From Paenibacillus sp. FSL R7-0345 (GTDB lineage: Bacteria; Bacillota; Bacilli; Paenibacillales; Paenibacillaceae), in the NCBI RefSeq assembly GCF_038595055.1, contig NZ_CP152002.1, positions 5,984,001 to 6,048,000 of the forward strand: DNA of 64,000 bases. Direction: 5' to 3'. Numbering within the stretch: position 1 is the first letter of the stretch; each line of letters starts with the position of its first letter. A model generated the notes under the pieces. The model worked only from the letters and a program-made list of their open reading frames with translations, was not told where the DNA came from and did not search any database. Made by a program: the position numbers and the translations under genes. Positions 40,590-51,267 of this stretch are shown piece after piece.

Positions 40590-40624
40590 AGCCAACATAG
40601 AGGGAGTAATCCCTTTATGTTGGC
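40590..40624 (-). terminator. Terminator of the lia operon
   Basis: AGCCAACATAGAGGGA pairs with TCCCTTTATGTTGGCT (one G-T pair) around GTAA. On the minus strand ATTTGTTTA follows. It begins one base after the stop codon of the repeat ORF at 40626. Confidence 0.85.
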
Positions 40625-40625
40625 T

Positions 40626-40889
40626 TTACAAATCTGAGGCACTTCTGCCTCTCATTTCGCACATTTGGCCATCGAAGCCGAATTCAGAGGCATTTTTGCC
40701 TTTCATTTCGCCCATTTGGCTGCCGATGCCGAATTCAGAGGCATTTTTGCCTTTCATTTCGCCTATTTGGCCACCGATGCCGAATTCAGAGGCATTTTTG
40801 CCCTTCATTTCGCCGATTTGGCCGCCAAAGCCGAAATCAGAGGCATTTTTGCCTCTCATTTCACCAGCAAGGGTTGTCCGCCCCGCCAT
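40626..40889 (-). CDS. Small protein of 17-residue tandem repeats
   Basis: An 87-residue ORF not recognised from any family. After MAGRTTLAGE it consists of four full copies and one partial copy of a 17-residue unit, consensus MKGKNASEFGIGGQIGE, with changes mainly at residues 2, 8, 11-13 and 15-16. It starts 10 bases after the liaR stop with GGGAG before the ATG, and its stop lies one base before the operon terminator, so it fits as the last gene of the lia operon. It has no signal peptide or membrane segment. Alternatively this is an untranslated 51-bp tandem repeat that happens to be open; the exact multiple of three and the fit between liaR and terminator favour coding. Confidence 0.5.
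   Translation of the reverse strand: MAGRTTLAGEMRGKNASDFGFGGQIGEMKGKNASEFGIGGQIGEMKGKNASEFGIGSQMGEMKGKNASEFGFDGQMCEMRGRSASDL
40629..40865. repeat. 51-bp tandem repeat, about 4.5 copies
   Basis: GAATTCAGAGGCATTTTTGC recurs at 40680, 40731 and 40782, and with one change at 40833, so the period is 51 bp. Each unit also contains a small inverted repeat AGAGGCA/TGCCTCT or a one-mismatch form. Copies are contiguous with no unique spacers. Confidence 0.95.
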
Positions 40890-40899
40890 AGCGCTCCCG

Positions 40900-41550
40900 T
40901 TACTCCGCCAGCCCGTTCTTGTACGCATAAATAGCCGCCTGGGTCCGGTCCTCGACACCCAGCTTGGCAAGAATGTTGGTGACATGGAATTTCACTGTCT
41001 TGATTCCGATGATCAGCTGGTCGGCAATATCCTGGTTGGATTTGCCCTGGGCCAGCAGCTTCAGTACTTCCATCTCGCGTTCGGTAAGCTCCTTGTAGGC
41101 CGGAGCCTCTGCTTTGGCATTGTTGCGAAACCGGTTCATCATCTTGGATGCTACCTGGGATTCCAGCACAGACTGTCCACGGGCAGCAGCACGGATAGCA
41201 TCCGCTACTTCACTGGCCCGCGAGGTTTTCAGCAGATAGCTGAACGCTCCGGCTTCAATGACAGGATACATTTTCTCATCATCCAGATAACTGGTCAGCA
41301 CGATAACCTTGCAGTCCGGATACAGTTTGAGCAGCCGCTTGGTCGTCTCAATACCGTCCATGCCTTCCATTACCAGATCCATCAGCACAACATCCGGATT
41401 ATATTCCTGGGCCAGCCGGATACCCTCTTCACCGCTTCCGGCTTCGCCTACTACTTCAATACCGTCTTCCGTACCAAGTACTGCGGCAAGTCCGATTCGT
41501 ACCATTTCATGATCGTCCACCAGCAGAACCTTAATTTCTTCTGTTTCCAT
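40900..41550 (-). CDS. liaR: LuxR-type response regulator LiaR
   Basis: A 216-residue response regulator. Receiver domain with the acidic pair in LLVDDHEMVRIGLAAVL and phospho-acceptor Asp in DVVLMDLVMEGMDG. C-terminal LuxR helix-turn-helix TEREMEVLKLLAQGKSNQDI followed by IKTVKFHVTNILAKL. It closely resembles LiaR/VraR. The ATG at 41550 follows AGGAGG by 11 bases; an extension to 41655 overlaps liaS and is not conserved. It lies 16 bases after liaS. It would activate the lia operon under cell-envelope stress. Confidence 0.93.
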   Translation of the reverse strand: METEEIKVLLVDDHEMVRIGLAAVLGTEDGIEVVGEAGSGEEGIRLAQEYNPDVVLMDLVMEGMDGIETTKRLLKLYPDCKVIVLTSYLDDEKMYPVIEAGAFSYLLKTSRASEVADAIRAAARGQSVLESQVASKMMNRFRNNAKAEAPAYKELTEREMEVLKLLAQGKSNQDIADQLIIGIKTVKFHVTNILAKLGVEDRTQAAIYAYKNGLAE

Positions 41551-41566
41551 GGCTGCCCCTGCCTCC

Positions 41567-42601
41567 TTATTCATTGACCAGCGGTACAGTAATTTCAATC
41601 CGCATCCCTTTGCCGGGCGCCGTAATAAACTGTATGGAACCGCCGGTTTCTGCAATCCGCTCCTGCATATTCGACAGACCGTATGAGGTCAGCTTATTGT
41701 CATCGATTTCAAAGCCTACGCCATCATCGCGCAGTGTCAGTCTTACTGAGTCGCCGCGCCGGTGCAGCCGGATTTCCATCTTCTCTGCCTTGGCATGCCG
41801 CAAAGTGTTCGAAATCGCTTCCTGGACAATGCGGAACAAATGGTTCTCGACCCCTTTAAGCAATTGTACATCCGGGTCCATCTCAAAAATAATCTCCATC
41901 GGCACCTTGATCTGCAGCTCTTTAATCAGCTCCTGCAGTCCCTGCTCAAGTCCCTTGCCTTCCAGATACACCGGCCGCAAATGCAGCAGCAGCGCACGCA
42001 TCTCCGACTGGGCCACCGCAGACATCTCCTCAATCAGGGCAATCTGCCGCTGGGCTTTGTCAAAATCCTTCTCCAGCGTCCGGCCTACAGCCGTCGCCGT
42101 CATCGAAATGGCGAACAGCTGCTGGGACACGGCATCATGCAGCTCCCGGGCCAGGCGCTGCCGCTCCTCGATAATCGCCGACACCCGTGCCTGCTCGGCC
42201 AGCTTGGCATTGTTGGTCGACAGCCGCTGCAGGGTGTTGACCTGGTTCTCCCACTTGCCGCTGATCCGGCCAAGCTGTTCCCCGAGCCGGCCCAGCTCAT
42301 CACTGCCAAGCACTGGCATGGCAGGGGTGAGATTGCCCTTCTCCCAGGCAACCAGTGTTCCCCGCAGCCGCTCCAGCCTGCGTTTGAAGCGGAAGCTCTG
42401 GAAGAAGCCGAAGCCGACCCCAAAGACCATCGGCAGGAGGATTAGCGTCACAGCAGTGCGGATTCCGATCTCCCAATTCTCAAAAGGCTGCAAATAACCG
42501 TATGTATACATAATGTACAAGAAAACCAGCAGCATGACAAAAGAGAACAAAGCCCCTTCACCCATGCTGCGTGTCACCATGCTGCTGTTCTTTTTATCCA
42601 C
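41567..42601 (-). CDS. liaS: Sensor histidine kinase LiaS
   Basis: A 344-residue intramembrane-sensing kinase. Two transmembrane helices (about 14-35 and 47-68) have a very short extracellular loop. A HAMP-like linker is followed by the HisKA_3 motif RLARELHDAVSQQLFAISMT with the phosphorylated His. The ATP-binding domain has LRDDGVGFE and YGLSNMQERI. I start at GTG 42601, which follows AGGGAGG by 9 bases; an upstream ATG extension lacks family sequence. LiaF normally keeps LiaS off. Confidence 0.92.
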   Translation of the reverse strand: MDKKNSSMVTRSMGEGALFSFVMLLVFLYIMYTYGYLQPFENWEIGIRTAVTLILLPMVFGVGFGFFQSFRFKRRLERLRGTLVAWEKGNLTPAMPVLGSDELGRLGEQLGRISGKWENQVNTLQRLSTNNAKLAEQARVSAIIEERQRLARELHDAVSQQLFAISMTATAVGRTLEKDFDKAQRQIALIEEMSAVAQSEMRALLLHLRPVYLEGKGLEQGLQELIKELQIKVPMEIIFEMDPDVQLLKGVENHLFRIVQEAISNTLRHAKAEKMEIRLHRRGDSVRLTLRDDGVGFEIDDNKLTSYGLSNMQERIAETGGSIQFITAPGKGMRIEITVPLVNE

Positions 42602-42641
42602 GTGCAGGAGCCTCCCTTTCTCAATCCATGCCATGCTGCGG

Positions 42642-43289
42642 TCAGGATTTGCTGATATCCAGATCACCCATCAGATAAGAAATGCTGAATTTCACTTTAT
42701 TCGGGCAGGTATCGTAGTTGGCAGATTTCCAGTTCAGCCGGTTCATCATCCCCGTGTCGCGGTGGCTGCCGAACTCAATCGAGCCAAACAGCACGAACGC
42801 TTCAATCTCTACGCCATAGTCATCGGACAGGTGAATATCCATATCCCCGAATATCCCCTGAAACAGCATGATGGTCTCTTTATCCTCCGCTATTGCCAGT
42901 GAAAGATCAACATCGGCTTCGCCAAGCACATGCCATGCGCTCAGGCAGCGCATGACCCATGGTGACAGATCCCAGTCAAACCGGGAGGAGAAGCCCTGTT
43001 TCTGCATAAACACTTTTCCTTGCTGCAGCCGTTTCGACTTGACATAAAAAACGCCAAGTGAGATCAGGCAGACGCCCAGCACCAGCAGCAGATGATCCAG
43101 CAGCAGCAATACTGCGCCGATTCCCAGCAGCTTATAGCCCTGTTTGACCTTGCCTGAAGTCGTGCGGTAAATTCCCAGCAGCAGGAACAGGAGCGCAACA
43201 ACGGAAAAAAATCCGATCCATTTGCCAAATATCATCAAGCAGCCCACGCCAATCAGTCCGATGGCAATCAGACGGTTCCGTTTATCCAT
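42642..43289 (-). CDS. liaF: LiaF, negative regulator of LiaRS
   Basis: A 215-residue membrane protein. The N-terminal half has about four hydrophobic segments (RLIAIGLIGVGCLMIFGKWI, SVVALLFLLLGIYRTTS, LLGIGAVLLLLDHLLLVLGV). The C-terminal half is the LiaF-type beta-helix (MLFQGIFGDMDIHLSDDYGV, then VLFGSIEFGS). ATG at 43289 follows GGAGG. It lies 40 bases before liaS. Upstream are two copies of a palindromic element and a terminator that separate it from the Psp genes. Confidence 0.9.
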   Translation of the reverse strand: MDKRNRLIAIGLIGVGCLMIFGKWIGFFSVVALLFLLLGIYRTTSGKVKQGYKLLGIGAVLLLLDHLLLVLGVCLISLGVFYVKSKRLQQGKVFMQKQGFSSRFDWDLSPWVMRCLSAWHVLGEADVDLSLAIAEDKETIMLFQGIFGDMDIHLSDDYGVEIEAFVLFGSIEFGSHRDTGMMNRLNWKSANYDTCPNKVKFSISYLMGDLDISKS

Positions 43290-43304
43290 AGCGCACCTCC
43301 TCAA

Positions 43305-43362
43305 AGTTTTGCCAAGCAAAACTATCTTCGTAAGCATGTTCTCAGTTTTGCCGGGCAAAACT
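43305..43362. repeat. Duplicated palindromic element upstream of liaF
   Basis: AGTTTTGC-CAA-GCAAAACT at 43305-43323 and AGTTTTGC-CGG-GCAAAACT at 43344-43362. The flanking bases TC-TCGTAA are also repeated, so this is a 39-bp direct repeat with 8-bp inverted arms. It may be an operator pair or an RNA stem pair. Confidence 0.7.
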
Positions 43363-43393
43363 GTCATCGTAATTGTCAATTATATAACAATAA

Positions 43394-43414
43394 CAGAGGA
43401 ATCAGATTCCTCTG
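43394..43414. other. Perfect 21-bp palindrome
   Basis: CAGAGGAATC-A-GATTCCTCTG. Followed on the plus strand by TTTATTTTC. It lies between the Psp part and the liaFSR part of the cluster and may help terminate or regulate. Confidence 0.55.
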
Positions 43415-43479
43415 CTTTATTTTCAAATGTTAAAATGCATAAATTCCGCAAGTTGTGTTCGTATAGCGCATCCCGCTAC

Positions 43480-43520
43480 AAAAGCCATAGCGGTATGGAG
43501 ACCCATACCGTATGGCTTTT
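43480..43520 (-). terminator. Terminator downstream of the pspA gene
   Basis: AAAAGCCATA-CGGTATGG pairs with CCATACCG-TATGGCTTTT with one bulged base. It begins about 45 bases after the pspA stop and would limit readthrough into liaFSR. Confidence 0.75.
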
Positions 43521-43565
43521 ACCTTGTTCAGCATATCATATCCGCCTGCTTTATAGGAACAGGGA

Positions 43566-44270
43566 TTAGTCTTCTTTTTTGTCCAGGGACGGTGCAGAAG
43601 GAGGATTCAGTTTATTCTTCAGGGCTGCAAGCTGCTCTTCCACTTTGAGCTGTTTCTCTGCATCAACCGGCTTGTTGTACAAGCCATTAGACGGGCTGTA
43701 AGGGGCACGCATAACATCAGCTTCAGCTTCGAGCTGCATAATCTTTTCTTCCATGCGGTGGAAGCCGAGGGATGCGCTGCCGCTCTCAATGGAATGCACG
43801 CTGCTGATCTGTGACATCTGCTTCTTGGCTTTGGCCATCTGAGCACGGGATACCAGCTCGTTGCGCTTGTTGCGCAGCTTGTAGAATTCATCCTTCATAT
43901 CATGCAGCTGCTGTACCAGTTCTTTGGCCTGCACTTCTGCCTGAGCGTGAAGATCGCCGTATTCGCTCTGCTTCTGGTCGAAGTAGATCTTTTCTTCCAG
44001 CAGCTTGCGGGCAACCTCTTCCTGTCCGTTCTTCAGGGCCAGCTCAGCCTGGGCTGCGCGCTGTCCCGACATTTTGGCAGCCTCCTCAACACGCTGCTTC
44101 ATTCGGCGCTCGTTAGCCATCTGCTTGGCAACAGTAACCTCTGCTTCGTGGATTTCAGCCTCCATATCGCGCAGGTACTGGTTCAGCATTACGATCGGGT
44201 CCTCTACTTTATCCAGCAGGTCGTTTACCGACGCTTTTGTCATATCCTTAATCCGTTGAAATACTCCCAT
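43566..44270 (-). CDS. PspA/IM30 family protein (LiaH-like), copy next to liaF
   Basis: A 234-residue coiled-coil protein of the ESCRT-III-like PspA/Vipp1 family, which oligomerises on damaged membranes. The amphipathic N-terminal helix [20 protein letters not shown] is followed by [20 protein letters not shown] and a long heptad region. The tail is rich in Pro, Ser and Lys. It is separated from the pspC gene by 3 bases. It is clearly different from the second PspA at 44779. Confidence 0.92.
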   Translation of the reverse strand: MGVFQRIKDMTKASVNDLLDKVEDPIVMLNQYLRDMEAEIHEAEVTVAKQMANERRMKQRVEEAAKMSGQRAAQAELALKNGQEEVARKLLEEKIYFDQKQSEYGDLHAQAEVQAKELVQQLHDMKDEFYKLRNKRNELVSRAQMAKAKKQMSQISSVHSIESGSASLGFHRMEEKIMQLEAEADVMRAPYSPSNGLYNKPVDAEKQLKVEEQLAALKNKLNPPSAPSLDKKED

Positions 44271-44273
44271 AAT

Positions 44274-44774
44274 TTACACTTCTCCCTTCTCGTATTTAGC
44301 AAGTTTTTGTTTCAGCTCTTCGACTTCTTTCTGCAGTGCCTTCTTCTCGATATCCTTCATCATGGCATCCAGACCGGAGTCTTGGCCGGGGTAGCCGCCG
44401 GCTTTGTCATAACCCTGATTCGGGTTATAGCCGGGCTGTCCGCTATGTCCTCCAGGTCCGCCGTAGCCTCCCTGTCCGTGCGGGCCGTGAGGTCCTTGCG
44501 GACCGCGTCCGTACCCGGGACCGCCGGCATAAGGGCCGCCGTATGGACCACCGGGTGCTCCCGGTCCGGGACCGAACGGATTATAATGTGTCGGCTCCTT
44601 TGGAATGATCAAAGCTGCAATGAAATAGACAAGTATGGTCGCGCCACCGGTAAAGGGAATGCTGACAAGCAGCAGAATCCGGAACAGGGTAGAATCAATG
44701 CCGAGCGTCTCGGACAAGCCTCCAGCCAGCCCTGTCATTACCTTGTCACGGGTTGAACGATACAACCGGGTCAT
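44274..44774 (-). CDS. PspC-domain membrane protein with Gly/Pro-rich linker
   Basis: A 166-residue protein. The PspC domain (1-60) has MTRLYRSTRDKVMTGLAGGL and one or two membrane segments (LLLVSIPFTGGATILVYFIA). A flexible Gly/Pro/Tyr-rich stretch follows (about 70-125), then a charged C-terminal coiled coil (IEKKALQKEVEELKQKLAKY). The ATG at 44774 follows AGGAG by 7 bases. It lies between two PspA genes, so it may recruit either PspA to the membrane. The long linker is unusual compared with short PspC proteins. Confidence 0.88.
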   Translation of the reverse strand: MTRLYRSTRDKVMTGLAGGLSETLGIDSTLFRILLLVSIPFTGGATILVYFIAALIIPKEPTHYNPFGPGPGAPGGPYGGPYAGGPGYGRGPQGPHGPHGQGGYGGPGGHSGQPGYNPNQGYDKAGGYPGQDSGLDAMMKDIEKKALQKEVEELKQKLAKYEKGEV

Positions 44775-44778
44775 AGAA

Positions 44779-45456
44779 CTACTCCTTTCCGCCATTGTTA
44801 AGCTTCTCCTTGAGCTTAGCCATTTCTCTTTCAAGTACAGTTGCTACTGTCTCGCCGGCCTGCACTGCGTATTCCTGGCCCATACGGCGCAGATCACGCA
44901 GGCTCTTCGCTTCCAGCTCCCAATCGTTCATCCGGTCTTCAAGCCGTCCGAACATTTTGGGAACGTCGCTGCCGTTGCCGTAAGCAGTTGCTCTCTGGTT
45001 CATGCGCTGCTGAAGTCTCAAGGACTCCATCCGTGCTGCATAATACTGACGCTTGTTATATACCGTTTGGTATTCAACCTTCAGTTCGTTCAGCTGGCTT
45101 TCCAGTTCATACAGCGATCCTTGGCTCTGTTCCAGCAGCCCGCTGTATTGCTCCAGCTTTTCCTCGTGGATAATTTTCTCCTGCAGGGCCATCTTTGCCA
45201 GATGATCCTCTCCGGCCTTGAGCGCCAGCAGCGCCTGTTCCTCACGTTTATTTCTCATGGCCGTTGCCTGATTCACCTGCACCTGCAGCTGCTTGGTATG
45301 GGCAGCAACTTGCTGGTACAGCCGCTCTGCTTCAGCGATCTCCTCACGGGTCGAATGTAGGAACTGATCGATCAGCTTCACCGGGTCCTGGCTTTGTTCA
45401 AGTCGTTCATTTAGATTAGCTACGGTAATATCCCTCATGCGGCGAAAAACACTCAT
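44779..45456 (-). CDS. PspA/IM30 family protein (LiaH-like), operon-proximal copy
   Basis: A 225-residue PspA-type protein, the same length as B. subtilis LiaH. MSVFRRMRDITVANLNERLE and QDPVKLIDQFLHSTREEIAE open it, and it is predicted to be almost entirely coiled coil. It is encoded directly after the LiaI-like gene, as liaH follows liaI in B. subtilis, so this copy is the best LiaH counterpart. It ends 4 bases before the pspC start. Confidence 0.92.
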   Translation of the reverse strand: MSVFRRMRDITVANLNERLEQSQDPVKLIDQFLHSTREEIAEAERLYQQVAAHTKQLQVQVNQATAMRNKREEQALLALKAGEDHLAKMALQEKIIHEEKLEQYSGLLEQSQGSLYELESQLNELKVEYQTVYNKRQYYAARMESLRLQQRMNQRATAYGNGSDVPKMFGRLEDRMNDWELEAKSLRDLRRMGQEYAVQAGETVATVLEREMAKLKEKLNNGGKE

Positions 45457-45510
45457 GATTTCCTGCTCCCTCCCTGCTTCTTATTAAGTAATCATGTACA
45501 GCTTATATTC

Positions 45511-45813
45511 TTAGTATGTTCTGCCGCTTCTGCCTCTCAGCACCGAGATGCCCCAGACAACCAGCGCTACTCCGAGCAACGGCCCGATGATCCATGAAAG
45601 CTTCGAGATCAAAGCCATAACACCGATGAACAATACGATCCAGCCGATAATTTTACGTCCGCTTTTAATTCCGTAGTATCCGAGAGCTACCAGCAGTACC
45701 GGGAACAGGATTCCGAAAATTCCGTGTATCAGGTGGGGCAGTACCCCGAGCAGCATAACCGCTCCGATCACGATCAGGACGATAGCAAGTCCGTTACCTT
45801 TTCTATTCTGCAT
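45511..45813 (-). CDS. LiaI-like small membrane protein
   Basis: A 100-residue protein with three to four hydrophobic helices (LAIVLIVIGAVMLLGVLPHL, GILFPVLLVALGYYG, IIGWIVLFIGVMALI, GPLLGVALVVWGISVL). It resembles LiaI and the N-terminal domain of LiaF. LiaI anchors LiaH at the membrane in B. subtilis. It is the first gene of the operon and lies just after the lia promoter. Confidence 0.8.
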   Translation of the reverse strand: MQNRKGNGLAIVLIVIGAVMLLGVLPHLIHGIFGILFPVLLVALGYYGIKSGRKIIGWIVLFIGVMALISKLSWIIGPLLGVALVVWGISVLRGRSGRTY

Positions 45814-45855
45814 TTTTTCTCACCGCCTTTCGTTGACCTCGTTTCTTATAGCTTT

Positions 45856-45902
45856 ATTCTAGGGTAATTTGCAGACTTTCAAAACAGACCGCGGACGGTT
45901 TT
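45856..45902 (-). promoter_or_regulatory. Promoter and candidate operator of the lia operon
   Basis: On the minus strand a -35-like TTTGAA and -10 TAGAAT are spaced by 16 bases. Directly upstream is an imperfect palindrome centred on CCGCGG (AAAAC-AGA-CCGCGG-ACG-GTTTT, 45881-45902). An ACT-N7-AGT element lies about 10 bases further out. Either could be the LiaR site; not proven. Confidence 0.5.
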
Positions 45903-46128
45903 ACGAACTGGACCTTAGTCGGGGAGGATACCGGACCGGAGAATGCGAGGAAAAAAACTATTCTGCTTAAAAGCTGCTTGATGTACAGATATTTGTGCAA
46001 TTAATTATTAAAAATCTTCGAAAAAAAGTGCAATTCTCCGGATTACGTCGATAATTGTCAAGAGTTTGTTCAGAATCTAGTGGTATATTGTGATCAACAT
46101 CATATTATTCCATTGTTGGAGGGACAAA
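45903..46128. other. Intergenic region between the lia operon and the glycosyltransferase
   Basis: About 225 bases between divergent units, with no ORF. An AT-rich stretch (46000-46025) and a TTGTCA at about 46057 may belong to the glycosyltransferase promoter; the -10 is unclear. Confidence 0.4.
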
Positions 46129-47978
46129 ATGCAGATCTCGATAATTGTTCTGGCCCAGCAGCTTCCGCTGCTTAAATCGTGCCTTGCCAGCATTGACCTC
46201 TTCACTAATACCCCCTATGAGCTGATTGTCATCAATGATGGCGGGAATAAGGAAGTAAGCAGCTATCTCACCCTCTCCAAAAAAGCCCGCTCTTTTGCAA
46301 CAAATGAACGTGTGGGTGTAGCTGCCGGATTCAACCTCGGTGCTTCCATGGCTCAAGGGGAGTACCTTATCTTCATGCGCGATCACATGATTGTCTCTGA
46401 GGATTGGCTGGCCAGTCTGCTCGGCTGTGCCCGCAGGCATCCTTCAGCTGCAATGATTGGCCCGGTCAGCAATGATGTGAGCGGTCCGCAAAAGCTGCCG
46501 GTTGTATGCACTGAAATGGATCAGCTTGATCATATCGCCAGATCTTTCGCCCTCTCCAAAGCCGGACAAGCCAAAACAACCACTCGTTTGCTCAGCCACC
46601 TGCTGCTGGTACGCAGTGAAGCTTTCCACAAGCTCGGAGGCTTCGATGAGCAGTTCGGGCTGGAATGCTATGAGGATGATGATCTCTGCTACCGCGCGAT
46701 TCAGGCTGGATACAGTCTGCACATCGCTTTGGATTGTTTTGTCCGTTATATCCAGCCTCCTCCTCTCTTTCCGGAAAACCCCGCATGGTACAGTACACAA
46801 CTGGCCGCCAACCGGGAAAAGGCCCGCAAAAAATGGGGAATAGACCTCACAAGCGCTCTATATGAAATGAAACGCAGTATTACTGTAAGCCTATGCATGA
46901 TCGTAAAAAATGAAGAAGCCACCCTCGAACGTTGTCTGGACAGCGTAGCTGGACTCGCGGACGAAATCATTATAGTAGATACAGGTTCTACTGACCGCAC
47001 CAAAGAAATAGCAGGCCGTTATACAGATAAGGTCGTGGACTTCACCTGGGTGGACGACTTTGCCAAAGCCCGGAACTACGCCTTCAGCCTCGGGACACAG
47101 GAATATCTGTTATGGCTGGATGCCGACGACGAGTTTCTGCCTGCTGACAGGGAAAAATTCCTGGCACTGAAATCGGCTCTGGACTGGGATACCGATGCGG
47201 TCTCCATGAACTATAATCTGGCCTTCGACGAACACGGGAACGTAACCTCCAGCCTCACCCGCAACCGTCTGGTCAAGCGGGAGAACGGGTTCCGCTGGTT
47301 CGGCGTTGTTCATGAATATCTCGAGGTCAGCGGCAAGGTTCACCGCTCTGATATCTCTGTTACCCATGGCAGAGTTCACGGCAATTCTGACCGGAATCTG
47401 CAAATATATGAAAAGCGTCACACCGCGGGCGAGATTTTCTCTACCCGTGACCTATATTATTTCGCTAATGAGCTGAGGGAGCATAAGCAGTGGGAAAAAG
47501 CTATTTCCTTCTATGAAATGTTCCTTCAGCAGGTAGACGGCTGGGTCGAGGATAAGATCAATGCCTGCGGCAGTCTCTCTGACTGTTTCCGCGAGCTTGG
47601 CAACCTTCAGCAGGCAAGAGCCAAAGCCCTGTATTCCTTCTCCTTCGATCTGCCGCGCGCAGAAAATTGCTGCCGGATCGGCAGCCTTTACATGCTGGAG
47701 AACGATTATGCCAAGGCCATCTACTGGTACAAGACGGCCAGCGAGCTGGCCAAGCCGCTGGACAGCTACGCCATACTCCAGCATGCCTGCTGGAGCTGGC
47801 TGCCTCATCTTCAGCTCGCCGTCTGCTATGATCGGATCGGCCAGTACGAACGTGCCTGCGCCCATAACGAAATGGCGGCGGAATTTATTCCAAATGACAG
47901 CAAAGTGCTGGCGAACAGGGTGTATTTTGAATCCCTGGGCGTTGCAAGACAAACATATATTTTAGGGGGAAACAACCG

Positions 47979-47982
<4 letters not shown>
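46129..47982 (+). CDS. Two-domain GT2 glycosyltransferase with C-terminal TPR region
   Basis: A 617-residue cytoplasmic enzyme. The first GT2 domain spans about 1-245 (MQISIIVLAQQLPLLKSCLA, YELIVINDGGN, then GLECYEDDDLCYRAIQAGYS). The second, from about 255 (ITVSLCMIVKNEEATLERCL, IIIVDTGSTDRTKEIAGRY), has the metal-binding YLLWLDADDEF. The C-terminal 190 residues look like TPR repeats (WEKAISFYEMFLQ, DYAKAIYWYKTASELA). GGAGGG lies 5 bases before the ATG at 46129. It overlaps the collagen-like gene by 4 bases, so it probably glycosylates that protein, whose Gly-Ala-Thr repeats offer many Thr sites. Confidence 0.88.
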
Positions 47983-50380
<2,398 letters not shown>

Positions 50381-50396
50381 GGTTTAATGCTAATTT

Positions 50397-50440
50397 GAGG
50401 CTGCCCTGTCTGCAGAAATTTCTGCAGACAGGGCAGCCTC
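50397..50440 (+). terminator. Perfect 44-bp palindrome, terminator of the surface protein gene
   Basis: GAGGCTGCCCTGTCTGCAGAAA is followed directly by its exact reverse complement, then TTTGCTG. It starts 17 bases after the stop codon. Confidence 0.85.
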
Positions 50441-50580
50441 TTTGCTGTGCCGGCATCCGGAATGTGATAAAAGCGGCTTGCGCCATCTTAAGCAGCTGTA
50501 CATAATATTGAGATAAACCTTCACTTTCCCATTCCCTACTATAATAAATTATATTTGCCCAACCCAAAGGAGCAACGCCC

Positions 50581-51267
50581 TTGAAAACCCTATTAATCGT
50601 CGAAGACGACCGCAGCCTGAACAAAGGCATCGCCCTCTCCCTCGCCCAGACCGGACTGCAAATCGAGCAAGCCTACACACTGGCTATGGCGGAGCAGATT
50701 TTCAATACAACCAAAATCGACCTGATTCTGTTGGACATTAATCTGCCTGACGGAAGCGGCCTGGACTATTGCGAGCAGCTGAGGAGAAGCTCGCAGGTGC
50801 CGGTTATTTTCCTGACTGCCAACGACATGGAGCCGGATATTGTTACCGGATTCGCCATTGGCGGGGATGATTATATTACGAAGCCGTTCAGCCTGATGGT
50901 GCTGCGGGCCCGGGTAATGGCTGTACTCAAACGGACTGCCCCTCAGGCTGACGAGGTCCTTACGTTCGGTGCACTGAGCCTTGATTTCGGAAAGCTGGAA
51001 TTTTATAAGCATAGGGAGCCATTGGCTTTTAGCAAAACAGAGCTCAAGCTGCTGAACATCCTGGTCTCGAATCCCGGCAGCATTTTAAGCAGGGAGCAGC
51101 TAATTGATAAAATCTGGTCGCAGGATGCAGAATTTGTGGATGAGAACGCCCTGACCGTGGCCGTAAAACGGCTGCGTGCCAAGCTTGAGGACGACCCTGC
51201 CTCGCCCCAATATATCAAAACTGTCTACGGCCTCGGGTACATGTGGGCAGAAAGGCCGCATGTATGA
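50581..51267 (+). CDS. OmpR-family response regulator
   Basis: A 228-residue regulator. Receiver domain with LLIVEDDRSLNKGIAL and phospho-acceptor Asp in LILLDINLPDGSG; C-terminal winged helix (ELKLLNILVSNPGSILSREQ, VAVKRLRAKLEDDPASPQYI, YGLGYMW). The start is a TTG at 50581 with AAAGGAG 8 bases upstream. Its stop overlaps the kinase start by 4 bases. With the kinase and the ABC genes it forms a two-component/ABC module of the kind used against cell-wall antibiotics. Confidence 0.93.
   Translation: MKTLLIVEDDRSLNKGIALSLAQTGLQIEQAYTLAMAEQIFNTTKIDLILLDINLPDGSGLDYCEQLRRSSQVPVIFLTANDMEPDIVTGFAIGGDDYITKPFSLMVLRARVMAVLKRTAPQADEVLTFGALSLDFGKLEFYKHREPLAFSKTELKLLNILVSNPGSILSREQLIDKIWSQDAEFVDENALTVAVKRLRAKLEDDPASPQYIKTVYGLGYMWAERPHV

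Noticed and set aside
40629-40865. CRISPR-like array
   Set aside because: Repeats are 51 bp and directly contiguous, with no unique spacers and no cas genes nearby.
40540-41577. A 345-codon plus-strand ORF over liaR and the 51-bp repeats
   Set aside because: Antisense to liaR, with no start signal and no family sequence. The liaR frame carries all conserved motifs.
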